A stretch of 64,000 nucleotides of DNA. Source: Bradyrhizobium sp. CCBAU 53338. Lineage in GTDB: Bacteria; Pseudomonadota; Alphaproteobacteria; Rhizobiales; Xanthobacteraceae. The notes below the pieces were generated by a model. The model saw only the letters and a list, made by a program, of their open reading frames with translations, was not told the DNA's origin and did not search any database. The stretch is taken from contig NZ_CP030049.1 in assembly GCF_015291665.1 (NCBI RefSeq), positions 806,001 through 870,000 on the forward strand, written 5' to 3'. This document shows positions 45,567 through 54,885 of this stretch, one piece after another. Position 1 is the stretch's first letter. Every line of letters begins with the position of its first letter. Both the position numbers and the translations under genes were made by a program.

Positions 45567-45851
45567 ATGCTGGTCATGGAGACGATTGCGCGAATACGGC
45601 GTGAGCACTTCATCAGAGGCAAGACGATCAAGGAGATCGCCTGTGACCCGAAGGTGTCGCGGAACACGGTCCGAAAGGTACTGAGGTCTGGGGAGACCTC
45701 CTTCGAGTTTGACCGCCAAGTGCAGCCGCGGCCAAAGCTGGGAGGATGGCCAGTAGAGCTTGACGGACTGCTCGCGGCGAACGATGCTAAACCGGCTCGT
45801 GAACAGCTGACGTTGATCCGGATCTTCGAAGACCTGCGCCGGCCGTGGTAA
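45567..45851 (+). pseudogene. IS21-family IstA fragment
   Basis: This is the N-terminal 94 residues of an IS21 transposase: METIARIRREHFIRGKTIKEIACDPKVSRNTVRKVLRSG, the helix-turn-helix, then REQLTLIRIFEDLR. It ends in a stop where a full-length protein would continue into the catalytic core. It is a truncated remnant. Confidence 0.8.
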
Positions 45852-45900
45852 CGCGGTTATAGTTCTGGAATTCAAGTAGAGGCATTCAACCGCTGCTCGC

Positions 45901-46122
45901 CTAAGCGACTGGCGCAATAGCCACCGTTAGCCTTCTTAGGAGAGCCAGTTCGGCCTCACCAGCGGCCGTGCGCCTAAGTACCAGCTTGGCAAGCTCTGTT
46001 CGATTGACGGGAGTTCGCATACTTGCAGGCAGCGCCGCCACCGCTTCATCATAGATCTTTCCCAACACCGAAAGAATTTCCGCATCGAAGACCTCACCTC
46101 GTACCTGCAACACTTGTACCAA
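45901..46122 (-). CDS. Small uncharacterised protein
   Basis: A 73-codon frame whose helical sequence (IYDEAVAALPASMRTPVNRTELAKLVLRRTAAGEAELALLRRL) has the look of a conserved rhizobial small protein. A ribosome site is not obvious. It lies between IS debris and the effector. It may be the end of a larger decayed gene. No gene is seen in 46123-46385. Confidence 0.35.
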   Translation of the reverse strand: MVQVLQVRGEVFDAEILSVLGKIYDEAVAALPASMRTPVNRTELAKLVLRRTAAGEAELALLRRLTVAIAPVA

Positions 46123-46385
46123 ATCTCCTGTCGAAACATCGCGCTGGCGACTCGCTGCAACAAAGCCTGCCTGACCTACTTACGCGGGCTGATCGTCCGC
46201 GTCGGCGAAAGGGTGCGCCCGACGCTCAGTTTGTCTCCTTCCAATCGCTGCGGCCAGACCGGACAGTCGCGCGCAAGCTGTCGCCGGCCAGCTTGTAGGC
46301 CCACGACCCCGATTACGGCCCACTGGCTTCGGATTTCCTGGTCTGACCAATGATGTCGCCACTCGGTACTCTACCGTTAAAGCCC

Positions 46386-48659
46386 CTAGATCCCAAGTCG
46401 AGCGGCCTGCGTTGACAGTTGCTCCGCCTCGGCAAGCCGATAGGGTGGGATGTCACTACGCACTGTGGCCAACAAGGACTTACAGAACGCAGGCGTGAGC
46501 TTGCCGCGGTGAATCACGACGTTTTCGCAGCCCGTCGCCGCCCGGGCGTTCTGCCACTGCTGATTATAGCCGCGTTGTTCGTTGGACTTGACGTGGCAAG
46601 CGGCGAAGTCGGCGTCATCCAGCGTCGCCAACTGGCCCGTATGTACCGGTCGCTTCGTATGGATGTGAACCCACATGGGGCTCGGCATTGCACCATTGCG
46701 CAGCGCCTTGGGTTGCAGCTTAACCTGAAACAGCACCCCTGGCTCGCCCTTTAACGCGCGCGGTAGATCGGCAGGCGCCAACTCCCCGGCCGCGCGCAAC
46801 TGTTCAAGGTACTTCTGCGACGGAAAGCCGTAGGTCTTCATGCATTCAATCCTAGTCAATGCCCTTCGCTCGTCCAAAGTCTTGGCGAGCCCCTGCGCCT
46901 CGGCCCGCATCATCTTGAGTCGGACTAGCTTGCCATGCACCTCGGGCACTTGCGTTGGCGTGAGTAGGATACGTCGACCAGGCTCCGCGAGCGAACCCTC
47001 ACAAGCCTGCATTTCGGCGGCCTGGGTCTGCAGGCGCTCGATCACGGCATCCACAACGTGGTCGGCGTCCTCGGGCTTCATTTGGCGGGCTTGCGAGACG
47101 GCCCGTTGCTGACCAGCCAGATCAAACTGCAAAAGTGCGTCCAACCGCTCGAGTAGGCGCGCCAGCGTCTCCATTGATGGCGGGGCCTGCCAGATCGCCA
47201 AGTGTGCCGTCGCCGAGGATGTCGCCCTCGCATGCGCCTCTTCCGCGCTCACGAGCTTCTTCGTACCCAGATCCGAGAGCACCACAACTTTGGCTGCTGG
47301 CGCCGTGGCTTTGTCGGTTGTAGCGATCTGCAGCTGCGTCCCGTCGCGTGCCGAACTCCCGGCGAGAGTGCTCGGTGTACGTTTGGCTTTACCCTTCCTG
47401 CGCGCAGAAGTGCCTTCGGCCGCTACAGCCTCTCGCGTAGCGTTGGCCGGCTTCGCAGCCCCTGCTTCGACCGCCGGTGAATTGATGGCCGACGTTTTGG
47501 GCTGTAGATCCAGCAGCCGCATAACGTCGTGTGCAGTGACCCACGCGCTTTCCACGATCTGATGCAACAGTTTCAATGGCAGGTCGTCACCGGTCCCCTG
47601 ACCCCTTAGCTTTGAAACGAGGTTGTGCACTCCCAACGCAAATTCAGAAAGCCGCTCCATAACTCCTTCCAGGACCGCGCAGTGCGCCGCGTCGAGTGCG
47701 CGTCCTTGGCTCTGTAGAACTGCGTCCTTTGTCGATATGAATGCCGGAAAAACGTCATCGATGAAAGTGCCGAGCAGGCGAGCCCGTCCGTTCTCGGCCA
47801 TGAGGATTTCCCTCGTGGCTGGGTCGAACGTGCTTTCGAGAGGCTCAATCATGATTTGTGCGAGAGCGACCTGCGATTGCAGATGCATGCACTTGGTGTG
47901 CAGTGCCCAACCGCTGTGCAGCCGCAGTGCGGCCTCGTCGGCCTGCCGCTTTTGGGCCGTTACATTGGGTAAATTAGCAGTAGCGGCGCAGACGCATTGC
48001 ATCCGTTCCGAACGCAACGCCTTCTTTCCCCACCACTCCATGCAGTCCGCATAGCGGTTTGCTACGCCGGAAACCGCTCGGTTCAGTAGGTCAGAGGGAG
48101 TGTTGGATAGCATCCGTTGGAGCACGACGGTTGCACTTTTCCTGCTCTGCTCCAAGGCGTAGATGGTCGGGGTGGCCAGAGCGTTACATTGCTCCGCCGC
48201 ATGGAGCACCTCGTCCCGGAGACCGCGAGCCTGATCGTCAGACAGAATCCTGCGCGCCTCGTGCTGGGGCAGGCTGGCGTAGTACTCCAGAACTTTTGAG
48301 CCGACCTGGATGAGCTTGTCGATCAGCTCTTGTGCCTCTGACGAGCTCCGCGCTTGCATGGCCGCCTTACTGCGAGCGCCAACTTCCGAGAGCAGGCTTT
48401 CCATTTGTCGCTTTGTTGCCTTGATCTCGTCACCCGTCGATGAAATGGGGACTGCCATATCCGAAGTTCGCGGCTGGCTGCCGACCAACGCCGCTCTATC
48501 CTGAGGCCAAGAGCGCATTCGCTCCACGATGGAATAGAAGGATTGGCCGCCCTCCCCAGCGGCGAGACTCGATTCTGAACGCAAACTGCTCGAGTCCCAA
48601 GTGCTGTCGGCTCCGGGAGCCCCAACGAGCGATTTGCCAGGCCGGCCAATACCCGTCAT
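46386..48659 (-). CDS. Type III effector candidate of the XopP/HLK (RipH) kind
   Basis: A 757-residue hydrophilic, largely helical protein. The C-terminal region (MWVHIHTKRPVHTGQLATLDDADFAACHVK, then NQQWQNARAATGCENVVIHRGKL) resembles the conserved end of XopP/HLK effectors of Xanthomonas and Ralstonia. The first 60 residues are rich in Ser and Gly and lack a Sec signal, as type III signals do. A tts box lies about 47 bases upstream of the ATG, so expression should need TtsI and flavonoids. XopP-type effectors interfere with plant immunity. The family call is by motif memory and is moderate; the tts box strengthens it. Confidence 0.72.
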   Translation of the reverse strand: MTGIGRPGKSLVGAPGADSTWDSSSLRSESSLAAGEGGQSFYSIVERMRSWPQDRAALVGSQPRTSDMAVPISSTGDEIKATKRQMESLLSEVGARSKAAMQARSSSEAQELIDKLIQVGSKVLEYYASLPQHEARRILSDDQARGLRDEVLHAAEQCNALATPTIYALEQSRKSATVVLQRMLSNTPSDLLNRAVSGVANRYADCMEWWGKKALRSERMQCVCAATANLPNVTAQKRQADEAALRLHSGWALHTKCMHLQSQVALAQIMIEPLESTFDPATREILMAENGRARLLGTFIDDVFPAFISTKDAVLQSQGRALDAAHCAVLEGVMERLSEFALGVHNLVSKLRGQGTGDDLPLKLLHQIVESAWVTAHDVMRLLDLQPKTSAINSPAVEAGAAKPANATREAVAAEGTSARRKGKAKRTPSTLAGSSARDGTQLQIATTDKATAPAAKVVVLSDLGTKKLVSAEEAHARATSSATAHLAIWQAPPSMETLARLLERLDALLQFDLAGQQRAVSQARQMKPEDADHVVDAVIERLQTQAAEMQACEGSLAEPGRRILLTPTQVPEVHGKLVRLKMMRAEAQGLAKTLDERRALTRIECMKTYGFPSQKYLEQLRAAGELAPADLPRALKGEPGVLFQVKLQPKALRNGAMPSPMWVHIHTKRPVHTGQLATLDDADFAACHVKSNEQRGYNQQWQNARAATGCENVVIHRGKLTPAFCKSLLATVRSDIPPYRLAEAEQLSTQAARLGI

Positions 48660-48699
48660 ATTCTAACTCCGATCCAGGCGAGAACGTGAAGCCTAATTA

Positions 48700-48730
48700 G
48701 ATAGACGGCTTGGCTGACGATCAGCTGACG
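48700..48730 (-). promoter_or_regulatory. tts box (TtsI-binding promoter element)
   Basis: Read on the minus strand from 48730: CGTCAGCTGATCGTCAGCC then AAGCCGTC. The GTCAGCT, TCG and AGC elements and their spacing match the rhizobial tts box that drives type III secretion genes. It sits about 47 bases before the effector start, in the right orientation. Confidence 0.72.
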
Positions 48731-49284
48731 AACGGCATTCTCCCGGACTCACCACGAAAATCAGAATCACCGTGCTTCCAATTCCATAGAAGATGCCTTG
48801 GTTTGAGGTTTCCGGTCTGCAGACACGCGTCCTGCTTTGCAACCAGGCCGTGGAGACGGAGCGCAACACTCCCCGCCCTAAAGCAGAGGCTGGTGGGCCC
48901 TCAGCAGGCGAGGTATCGGACGCGCACGCTGCAGAGCCGATGGTGCGATCACAGTCGGGCTGAATACGCAGAGCATTCGATTGACCTTCGCGGGCAGTTG
49001 GAAGCGATGATCTATCGGTGGTCCAGTCGCGGGAATACTGCCTTTGATAGCGCTAGTTCGGCGCAGAGACCGAGAGTGGCGCGAGTGCAGGAGACAGCCA
49101 GCGGGTCGTTTTACACGCAGGCGATTGATCTCAGTCAGCTTTCGTTGATTTGCACAACCTTCATTTTGGAATATCCGAAATCAGAGCTGCATCAAAATTG
49201 TGCTGCCTGAGGCCAGTCTATTTTTGAGGGCACTCGCAAGGGAGCACGCATCGACGAATGCGGTGAAACGATTCGCAAACAAGC
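48731..49284. other. Gene-poor stretch with repeat copy B
   Basis: No gene is supported; a 166-codon frame on the plus strand (48710-49210) crosses the tts box and has no domain. Bases 49145-49217 are the diverged partner of the 73-base repeat at 44310. A PIN-type toxin gene, the expected partner of the following antitoxin, is absent. Confidence 0.5.
49145..49217 (+). repeat. Diverged 73-base repeat, copy B
   Basis: This is the partner of 44310-44382, with the same orientation. The conserved core is aaccttcatt followed by aatatccgaa and gcatcaaa. Confidence 0.65.
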
Positions 49285-49737
49285 TTACAGATGCTCCGCG
49301 TCCAGCTCGGCGAGATTCGCAAGCGCGTTGCCTCGCTTCTCATCACGCGTGCGCTTATAGGCGAATAGATCCTCTGCCCTAATCCTGCGATGACGCCCCA
49401 CTGTCACGTGCTGAATTTCGTTCTTCTCTAGCAGAGAAACCAGAAACGGACGTGAGACATTTAGGATGTCGGCAGCTTGCTGTGTGGTCAACATCTCATG
49501 CACAGGCACAAGGGTCACCGCATCGCCGCGGCCGATGTGCCGAAGCAATTCCATTAAGAGGCTCGACAGGGCCGGCGACAAGGTTATCTCAGCAGCCTTT
49601 TGAGCATCGTCGAGCACGCGTAGCTTGGCATCCCCAGTCGCATGCGACGCGAGTATTTGACGAAGCTGGTTGGCTGCCGCCTTCTCGCTCGCGGAAGGCA
49701 GGCGAGTACCTCCCAGCTCTTCGGCGTAGGCTGGCAT
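49285..49737 (-). CDS. Excisionase-type helix-turn-helix antitoxin, orphan
   Basis: A 150-residue protein. The C-terminal half is a MerR/excisionase-like helix-turn-helix ([47 protein letters not shown]), typical of antitoxins paired with PIN-domain RNases. The N-terminal half is helical. The PIN toxin that normally follows is missing; the downstream bases hold no such gene. Two GAAATAAACG repeats upstream suggest autoregulation. The gene may be left over from a lost toxin. Confidence 0.78.
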   Translation of the reverse strand: MPAYAEELGGTRLPSASEKAAANQLRQILASHATGDAKLRVLDDAQKAAEITLSPALSSLLMELLRHIGRGDAVTLVPVHEMLTTQQAADILNVSRPFLVSLLEKNEIQHVTVGRHRRIRAEDLFAYKRTRDEKRGNALANLAELDAEHL

Positions 49738-49784
49738 CGTAATCGTTGTTCTCCTCGGTACGGCATTGTATGTAGGCTATATTC

Positions 49785-49812
49785 GAAATAAACGCAACAA
49801 GTGAAATAAACG
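49785..49812 (-). promoter_or_regulatory. Direct repeats before the antitoxin gene
   Basis: GAAATAAACG occurs at 49785-49794 and 49803-49812, 18 bases apart, about 50 to 75 bases before the antitoxin start. The spacing suits a dimeric operator. Confidence 0.5.
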
Positions 49813-50398
49813 AAAATACTGAAGTTCCGGTTGGCTGGGGTCCCCTCCCCGGGGTCAAGTAGCTCAATGCAAGGTGAGACTTTCGGGGCCGCCCCGGATA
49901 AGCATGGAATGCTGCGGAACTGGCCCAGGACCGGGCAACCGCCCGGTGAAGTCCAGAAGTAATTCTGGGCAGAGCCTACGCATAGGGGGAAGGCTGTTTT
50001 ATCAAGACTGATCTTTTTCCGTTCAGCCCCCCGGCCCTGCTCTCACATCCTAACAGGACCGACGGCTTCATCCGCAATGTGGCTCGGCTCTGACCCTCGA
50101 TACGCATCCGAGGGTCGTGCAGTCGGAGCTTGCGCTCGTGCGCTTCTCGTTCCACGCCGATTAAACGGACCTAGCGAGGCATGGCTGGGGAGATCTTCAT
50201 ATTCTTTCAGCACCTGAGCCCAATCCGCCCCATTGGCGATGACATGGGTAGACAACGGCCAGCCGCGTCGCGGTCGGCTGCGTGGAGTATAACCTATAGC
50301 TGTTAGAACGGTCTATCTGGACCCTCAACTGATGCTCGCTTGGGCTGCTTGCGCTCTGGCTAATCGAATGACAGGAATAATGAAAGTAAGATCAACCG
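49813..50398. other. Noncoding stretch between antitoxin and IclR gene
   Basis: No gene is supported. It contains a cluster of strong hairpins at 49884-49970 and otherwise shows nothing recognisable; a frame at 50043-50255 (minus) is not convincing. Confidence 0.45.
49884..49970 (+). ncRNA. Candidate structured RNA
   Basis: Four perfect stem-loops occur in 87 bases: CGGGG-ccg-CCCCG (49884-49896), AGCAT-gga-ATGCT (49901-49913), CCGGGC-aacc-GCCCGG (49931-49946) and CCAGAA-gtaa-TTCTGG (49953-49968). GCCCAG at 49923 can also pair with CTGGGC at 49965, which would exclude the last hairpin. Such alternatives occur in switch RNAs, but no known class was recognised. The strand is uncertain. Confidence 0.35.
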
Positions 50399-51265
50399 AT
50401 GAAACGCCACGACGAACAAATGTCCAACAACGCGAGGACAACCGAACGGGCCTTCAGCGGCCCTCGTTCGGCGCTTCGGGTGATGGATATCCTGCAGGCG
50501 TTAGCGGCCGAACCGGAAGGTCTTACGCTGGCAAAGCTCAGTGACCGCCTAAAACTGCCGAAAACGAGCGTCTTCAGCCTCATGCGCGCGCTCGAAGGCG
50601 GGGGATATGCTCGCAGCGACAACGGCCACTACATTCTCGGCGATCAAGCGATCAAGCTTGGCGCGAGCCTGGCTCAGGCTCGATCGTTCCCGAAATGTGC
50701 GCGTCCCGTCCTGGAGCGGCTCGCACGAGAGACCGAGGAGACGATCCTGCTCGGTGTCCTCTCCGAGGAGGGCCACGAGATATCTTACGTCGATGTCATC
50801 GAATCGGAAAAGCCGCTGCGCTTTGCGGTCCGCATCGGCAACCGGCGGCCGCTGTATTGTACGGCCGCAGGAAAGGCGATGCTGGCATTCCTACCAGAGA
50901 ATGTTCAGACGGCGTATCTGACCCAGACCAAGTTTGTAAAGTTCACGGACGACACATCCTCGAAAGAGGAACTCGTCGCCATGTTCCCCGAAATCCGTCA
51001 CCGCGGCGTCGTTGTCGACGCTAATGGTATAATTGATGGCGCCACCGGCATCGCGAGCCCCTGTTTTGACGAGGCCGGCCTCGTCAGCTGCTCGGTGACG
51101 ATCGCCGGCCCTACCGCGCGCCTGCTGCTTGCGCGCGAGCACATCGAGCGGCTGACCTTCAAGGCCGCCGAACAGATCTCGCAGATCCTCGGCTATCGCG
51201 GCCCATATCCGCCGGCAGAAGATTCTGCCGAGCGGGCCGACACCGGCAAGCGGCGCAAGAAATGA
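50399..51265 (+). CDS. IclR-family transcriptional regulator
   Basis: A 288-residue regulator. The N-terminal winged helix is SALRVMDILQALAAEPEGLTLAKLSDRLKLPKTSVFSLMRALEGGGY. The C-terminal effector domain includes RRPLYCTAAGKAMLAF and GIASPCFDEAGLVSCSVTIAGP. IclR proteins commonly control aromatic-acid and hydroxy-acid catabolism. It is divergent or convergent with catabolic genes here (the LigK-like gene converges on it), so it is the likely local regulator. A second ATG at 50420 is possible. Confidence 0.9.
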   Translation: MKRHDEQMSNNARTTERAFSGPRSALRVMDILQALAAEPEGLTLAKLSDRLKLPKTSVFSLMRALEGGGYARSDNGHYILGDQAIKLGASLAQARSFPKCARPVLERLARETEETILLGVLSEEGHEISYVDVIESEKPLRFAVRIGNRRPLYCTAAGKAMLAFLPENVQTAYLTQTKFVKFTDDTSSKEELVAMFPEIRHRGVVVDANGIIDGATGIASPCFDEAGLVSCSVTIAGPTARLLLAREHIERLTFKAAEQISQILGYRGPYPPAEDSAERADTGKRRKK

Positions 51266-51289
51266 CCTCGCGCCAGGGACGCCGTCCGG

Positions 51290-51997
51290 TCAGCCGTCAA
51301 TCCAGAGAGTATCCCTGATTTCAGCGCCGGCGGCCTGCACGTTCTTGTCCATCTGCAGCAGCTCGAACAACGACGAGCCGGTCTTCAGACGGTCGCGCAG
51401 CTCGATCTCCTTCCGATTGCGCTCCCGTGCGCCCTTCACCGCACGCTCGAGCGAGCGCAGCGGAATCGCGAGCGCCCCGTCATCATCGGCGACGATCACG
51501 TCACCGGGATCCACACGTACGCCGTCGCAAACGATCGGCACGTTCACCGCGCCGGGGCCGCGCTTTTCGGGATGACTGGAGGAGATCGACGTCGACCAGG
51601 TCAGCGAGCCGAGCTCACGCAGCGCAGCGACATCCCGGGCCGGACCATCGACAATGATGCCCGCAATCCCCTTCTGCTTGGCGAAGGTCGCGGCCACGTC
51701 GCCCCACAACGAGCCGTGCGCGCCACCGCCGTTGACGAGGACGAGCACCTGGCCTCGCTGCGCGACGTTGAGGGCGGCATGGATCATGAGGTTGTCGCCA
51801 GGGAAATTATACGACGTGACGGCTTGGCCCGCGATCCGCTGGCCTGGCGCGATCGGCCGCATGCGCGAGCTCATGAGCTGCATGCGCCCCTCGACCGGGC
51901 CGAGTGCCTCGTGCAAATCGGAGACCGGATATTTTGCGACCTCGGCCAGGAGGTCTGCCGGGCATTGCGGAATGCGCTTGTAGATGACGGACTGCAT
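51290..51997 (-). CDS. RraA/LigK-like 4-carboxy-4-hydroxy-2-oxoadipate aldolase
   Basis: A 235-residue protein of the RraA/HMG-CHA aldolase family. Features are VSDLHEALGPVEGRM near the start, GDNLMIHAALNVAQRGQVLVLVNGGG, and the metal-site region GIIVDGPARDVAALRELG. Members cleave 4-carboxy-4-hydroxy-2-oxoadipate to pyruvate and oxaloacetate and decarboxylate oxaloacetate, the last step of the 4,5-cleavage and gallate pathways. The neighbouring LigI-like lactonase supports this assignment. Confidence 0.78.
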   Translation of the reverse strand: MQSVIYKRIPQCPADLLAEVAKYPVSDLHEALGPVEGRMQLMSSRMRPIAPGQRIAGQAVTSYNFPGDNLMIHAALNVAQRGQVLVLVNGGGAHGSLWGDVAATFAKQKGIAGIIVDGPARDVAALRELGSLTWSTSISSSHPEKRGPGAVNVPIVCDGVRVDPGDVIVADDDGALAIPLRSLERAVKGARERNRKEIELRDRLKTGSSLFELLQMDKNVQAAGAEIRDTLWIDG

Positions 51998-52112
51998 GTT
52001 TCCTCTTTCTGTAAGCGTTCTTCACGTACGAAGGGTTTTCAAGTTGCCCGGAGCCGCATCCTCGGGTGCTCACACGAGCCGCATCTGCCAACGGTCATGA
52101 TCGAGCATTGCA

Positions 52113-52979
52113 TCAGCCAAATCCGTACAGAGCCGCCGGATTTCGAACCATGATCTTGGTCAGGACGGTTTCGTCGCACCACGAATAAAGCGCCGAAAGG
52201 AGATCTGTCGCGTCAGGGGTCGGTCCATGCGTTGCGGCATGCGGCCAGTCGGTCGCCCACAGCAGACGATCCGGTGCCTCAGCCAATAAGGCTTCGACGA
52301 GCGGCTCGAGCTCGTCATAAGCCGGTGCAGCGGTATTCATGTGATACGGCGCCGAAATCTTCGTCCAGCAATTGCCCGATCGGAGCAGCCGAAGGAGAGC
52401 CTGAAAAGCAGGTTGTTCCGTTCCCTTTTGGGCGTCGGGATCGGCCAGGTGATCGATCACGAAGGGGCACGGCAATTTTTGCAGCCGGTCCTCAAGCGCG
52501 ACGATGGAGCGACCGTCGAGCATCAGCGCGACATGCCAGCCCCATCGCCGAATCCGGGATGCAATTCGCTCCAGCTGTGCGAGCGGCAAGCTGCCTGGCC
52601 GGGTCGCAATGAACCTCACGCCTCTCGCGCCCTTGTGGTGTAGCTCGTCGAGTTCTTCGTCCGAGACATCGGGATCGACGACGACAACTGCACGTGTTTC
52701 CACGCCTGCGATTTCGCGCATCGCATCGAGCTGCCGGCTGTTATCCGATCCATAGACGCTGGCCTGGACGATGACGGCACGATCGATGCCAAGCCGCTCG
52801 GCCAACGCCATATAGGCTGCGGGTGTTGCAGCAGGCGGCGCGTAGGTCAGCTCGGTCCGATAGGGATATCGGGCCTCCGGGCCGAAGACATGGAAATGGG
52901 TATCGGTCCGTCCCGGCATGGTCTTGAAACTTGCTTGAGAACTCCGGGTCACCGTTCTTCTTTCTTCTTGGCACGACAT
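52113..52979 (-). CDS. Amidohydrolase, 2-pyrone-4,6-dicarboxylate lactonase-like
   Basis: A 288-residue amidohydrolase-2 family protein. Motifs are GRTDTHFHVFGPEARYPY, FVIDHLADPDAQKG and LLWATDWPHAATHGPTPD, the metal- and substrate-binding sites of LigI-type lactonases. LigI opens 2-pyrone-4,6-dicarboxylate to oxalomesaconate. The gene lies upstream of the aldolase on the same strand. A GTG at 52952, after a gaagaa site, is an alternative start. The exact lactone is not certain. Confidence 0.75.
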   Translation of the reverse strand: MSCQEERRTVTRSSQASFKTMPGRTDTHFHVFGPEARYPYRTELTYAPPAATPAAYMALAERLGIDRAVIVQASVYGSDNSRQLDAMREIAGVETRAVVVVDPDVSDEELDELHHKGARGVRFIATRPGSLPLAQLERIASRIRRWGWHVALMLDGRSIVALEDRLQKLPCPFVIDHLADPDAQKGTEQPAFQALLRLLRSGNCWTKISAPYHMNTAAPAYDELEPLVEALLAEAPDRLLWATDWPHAATHGPTPDATDLLSALYSWCDETVLTKIMVRNPAALYGFG

Positions 52980-53016
52980 CGTCGAGACCTTCGACCGCGG
53001 CAGACGGTCCGGAGCC

Positions 53017-54885
53017 TCACTTCCCGATCAGATTTGGCAGCGCGTGCGTAAACCAGGGGACATAGGCGATGAGCAGCACGCCGAGACAGAGCACAACGAG
53101 GTACGGCACCATCGATCGCGACGCCTGGTCGATGTCCGCGCGTACGACAGCGCAAGCGATATAGAAGCCGATGCCGACAGGCGGCATGAAGACGCCTACG
53201 CCGATCGACAGGATGATTACCATCGCATAATGAATGGAATCGATGCCGAGTTGATTGGCGATCGGCATCAGGACGGGTGCGAGGATGATGATCGCCGGCA
53301 ACCCCTCCAGCAAGGCCCCGACGATGATGATCAGGGCGATCGAACCCAGGAGAAACAGCAACTTGCTGTTGCCGAGCAGCGCGACGACCTGGCTCAGATG
53401 CGCGTTCAGCCCGGCGGCGGTCAACACCCAGCCGAATGCGCCCGCGGCCGCGACGATGAACAGAACCATCCCTGTCAGCCGTCCGGCTTCAATCAGGATT
53501 CTGGCGCATGCCCTGAGCGTGAGCGCGCGATAGAACACGGATGCGAGGACAAGCCCATACAGCACGGCGATCGAGGACACTTCGGTCGGTGTGGCGAAGC
53601 CGAACTTGATGCCGAGGATCATGATGACCGGCATGCCGAGCGGCAGCAACGCGTCCGTGCCGGCCCTGGCTCGCTCTCCGGCGGTCGCTTTGGGATTGGC
53701 GGACAAACCGCTGTTGCGGGCGGAAACATAGATCAGCAGCATGAGCATCACGGCAATCACTGCCGCGGGTATCAGACCGGCGACGAACAGCGTGCCGATC
53801 GAAACCGGTGTCACCGTTCCGAGGATCAGCATCGCGATGCTCGGCGGGATCGTCTCGGACATTGCGGCCGATGCCGCCAGCGCCGCGGCGGATTCCTGGG
53901 GCTTGTAGCCCGTTCTTTCAAGCTCTCGCCGCATGACGGATCCTACGGCGACCACGTCGGCCGCTTTCGATCCGGAGATACCCGACACGAGATAGGTCGT
54001 GATCACCACCACCTGGAGCAGACCGCCACGGAAATGGCCGACCAGCGACATCGCAAAGCGCACGAAGCGCACGCTGATTCCGCCCTGATCCATGATACCG
54101 CCGGCGAGGATGAAGAACGGTAACGCCAGCAGGATGAAGTTGCTGTTGGCGTCGATCATGCTCTGCGCGATCGCGACCAGTGGAATGTCGTTGGCCAGGA
54201 GGTAGATCAGCGAGCCCGCCATCAGTGCGAAGCCGATCGGCATGCCGATGCCGATCATGGCGAACAGCACGATCAAGAGCGCCACCAGCGAATATCGCGA
54301 GCTGAAAGTCTGTGTGAAGAGGCTGGCATCGGCGAACAGGCAGCCGGCAAGCACGGTAGCGGCGGCAAGCGCGACCAGGAGCGGTCGCCCGCGCTTTGCC
54401 AAGAGCCGCTCGGCGGCGGTCAGGGCGATCAGCAGCAGCCCGAGCCCGAGCGGCACGACCAGGGTGGCGGTCGGCCAACCCGTGATCGGCAGATGCTCGT
54501 CGAGACGGACCATGAACAGCGAGGCGCTGCCCCGGAGGATGGATATCGCCGTCACCAGCACCCCAAGGTCGACCACGCAGCCCAGGACCTGTCGCCAGTG
54601 CGGGGTCAAACGCTTTGTGATGACCTCGATCGAGGCATGTTCGGCGCGCCGATAGGCGATGGCGCCGCCCATGAAGGCAATCACGCTCAGCGACAATTTT
54701 GCGGTTTCGTCCACCGACAGGATGGAGAACGGCGTCACCTCGCGAATCAGCACGGAGAGCAGCGTGATGGCCAGCTGCAACGCCAGCGCGATCGCCACCA
54801 TGATCTCGGCGATGGCACCGAGACCAAAGCGCGACAGAGCGTGGCTGTGCCCTGAAGCCGGAACATCACAGACCTGCTCGGTCAT
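53017..54885 (-). CDS. TRAP transporter fused small and large permease (DctQM)
   Basis: A 622-residue membrane protein. The first 170 residues carry four transmembrane helices and the DctQ-like stretch VDETAKLSLSVIAFMGGAIAYRRAEHASIEV. The remaining 430 residues are the DctM permease, with GIGMPIGFALMAGSL, VSGISGSKAADVVAVGSVM and AMSETIPPSIAMLIL. It imports organic acids with sodium or proton symport. It overlaps the solute-binding protein gene by four bases. Confidence 0.9.
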   Translation of the reverse strand: MTEQVCDVPASGHSHALSRFGLGAIAEIMVAIALALQLAITLLSVLIREVTPFSILSVDETAKLSLSVIAFMGGAIAYRRAEHASIEVITKRLTPHWRQVLGCVVDLGVLVTAISILRGSASLFMVRLDEHLPITGWPTATLVVPLGLGLLLIALTAAERLLAKRGRPLLVALAAATVLAGCLFADASLFTQTFSSRYSLVALLIVLFAMIGIGMPIGFALMAGSLIYLLANDIPLVAIAQSMIDANSNFILLALPFFILAGGIMDQGGISVRFVRFAMSLVGHFRGGLLQVVVITTYLVSGISGSKAADVVAVGSVMRRELERTGYKPQESAAALAASAAMSETIPPSIAMLILGTVTPVSIGTLFVAGLIPAAVIAVMLMLLIYVSARNSGLSANPKATAGERARAGTDALLPLGMPVIMILGIKFGFATPTEVSSIAVLYGLVLASVFYRALTLRACARILIEAGRLTGMVLFIVAAAGAFGWVLTAAGLNAHLSQVVALLGNSKLLFLLGSIALIIIVGALLEGLPAIIILAPVLMPIANQLGIDSIHYAMVIILSIGVGVFMPPVGIGFYIACAVVRADIDQASRSMVPYLVVLCLGVLLIAYVPWFTHALPNLIGK

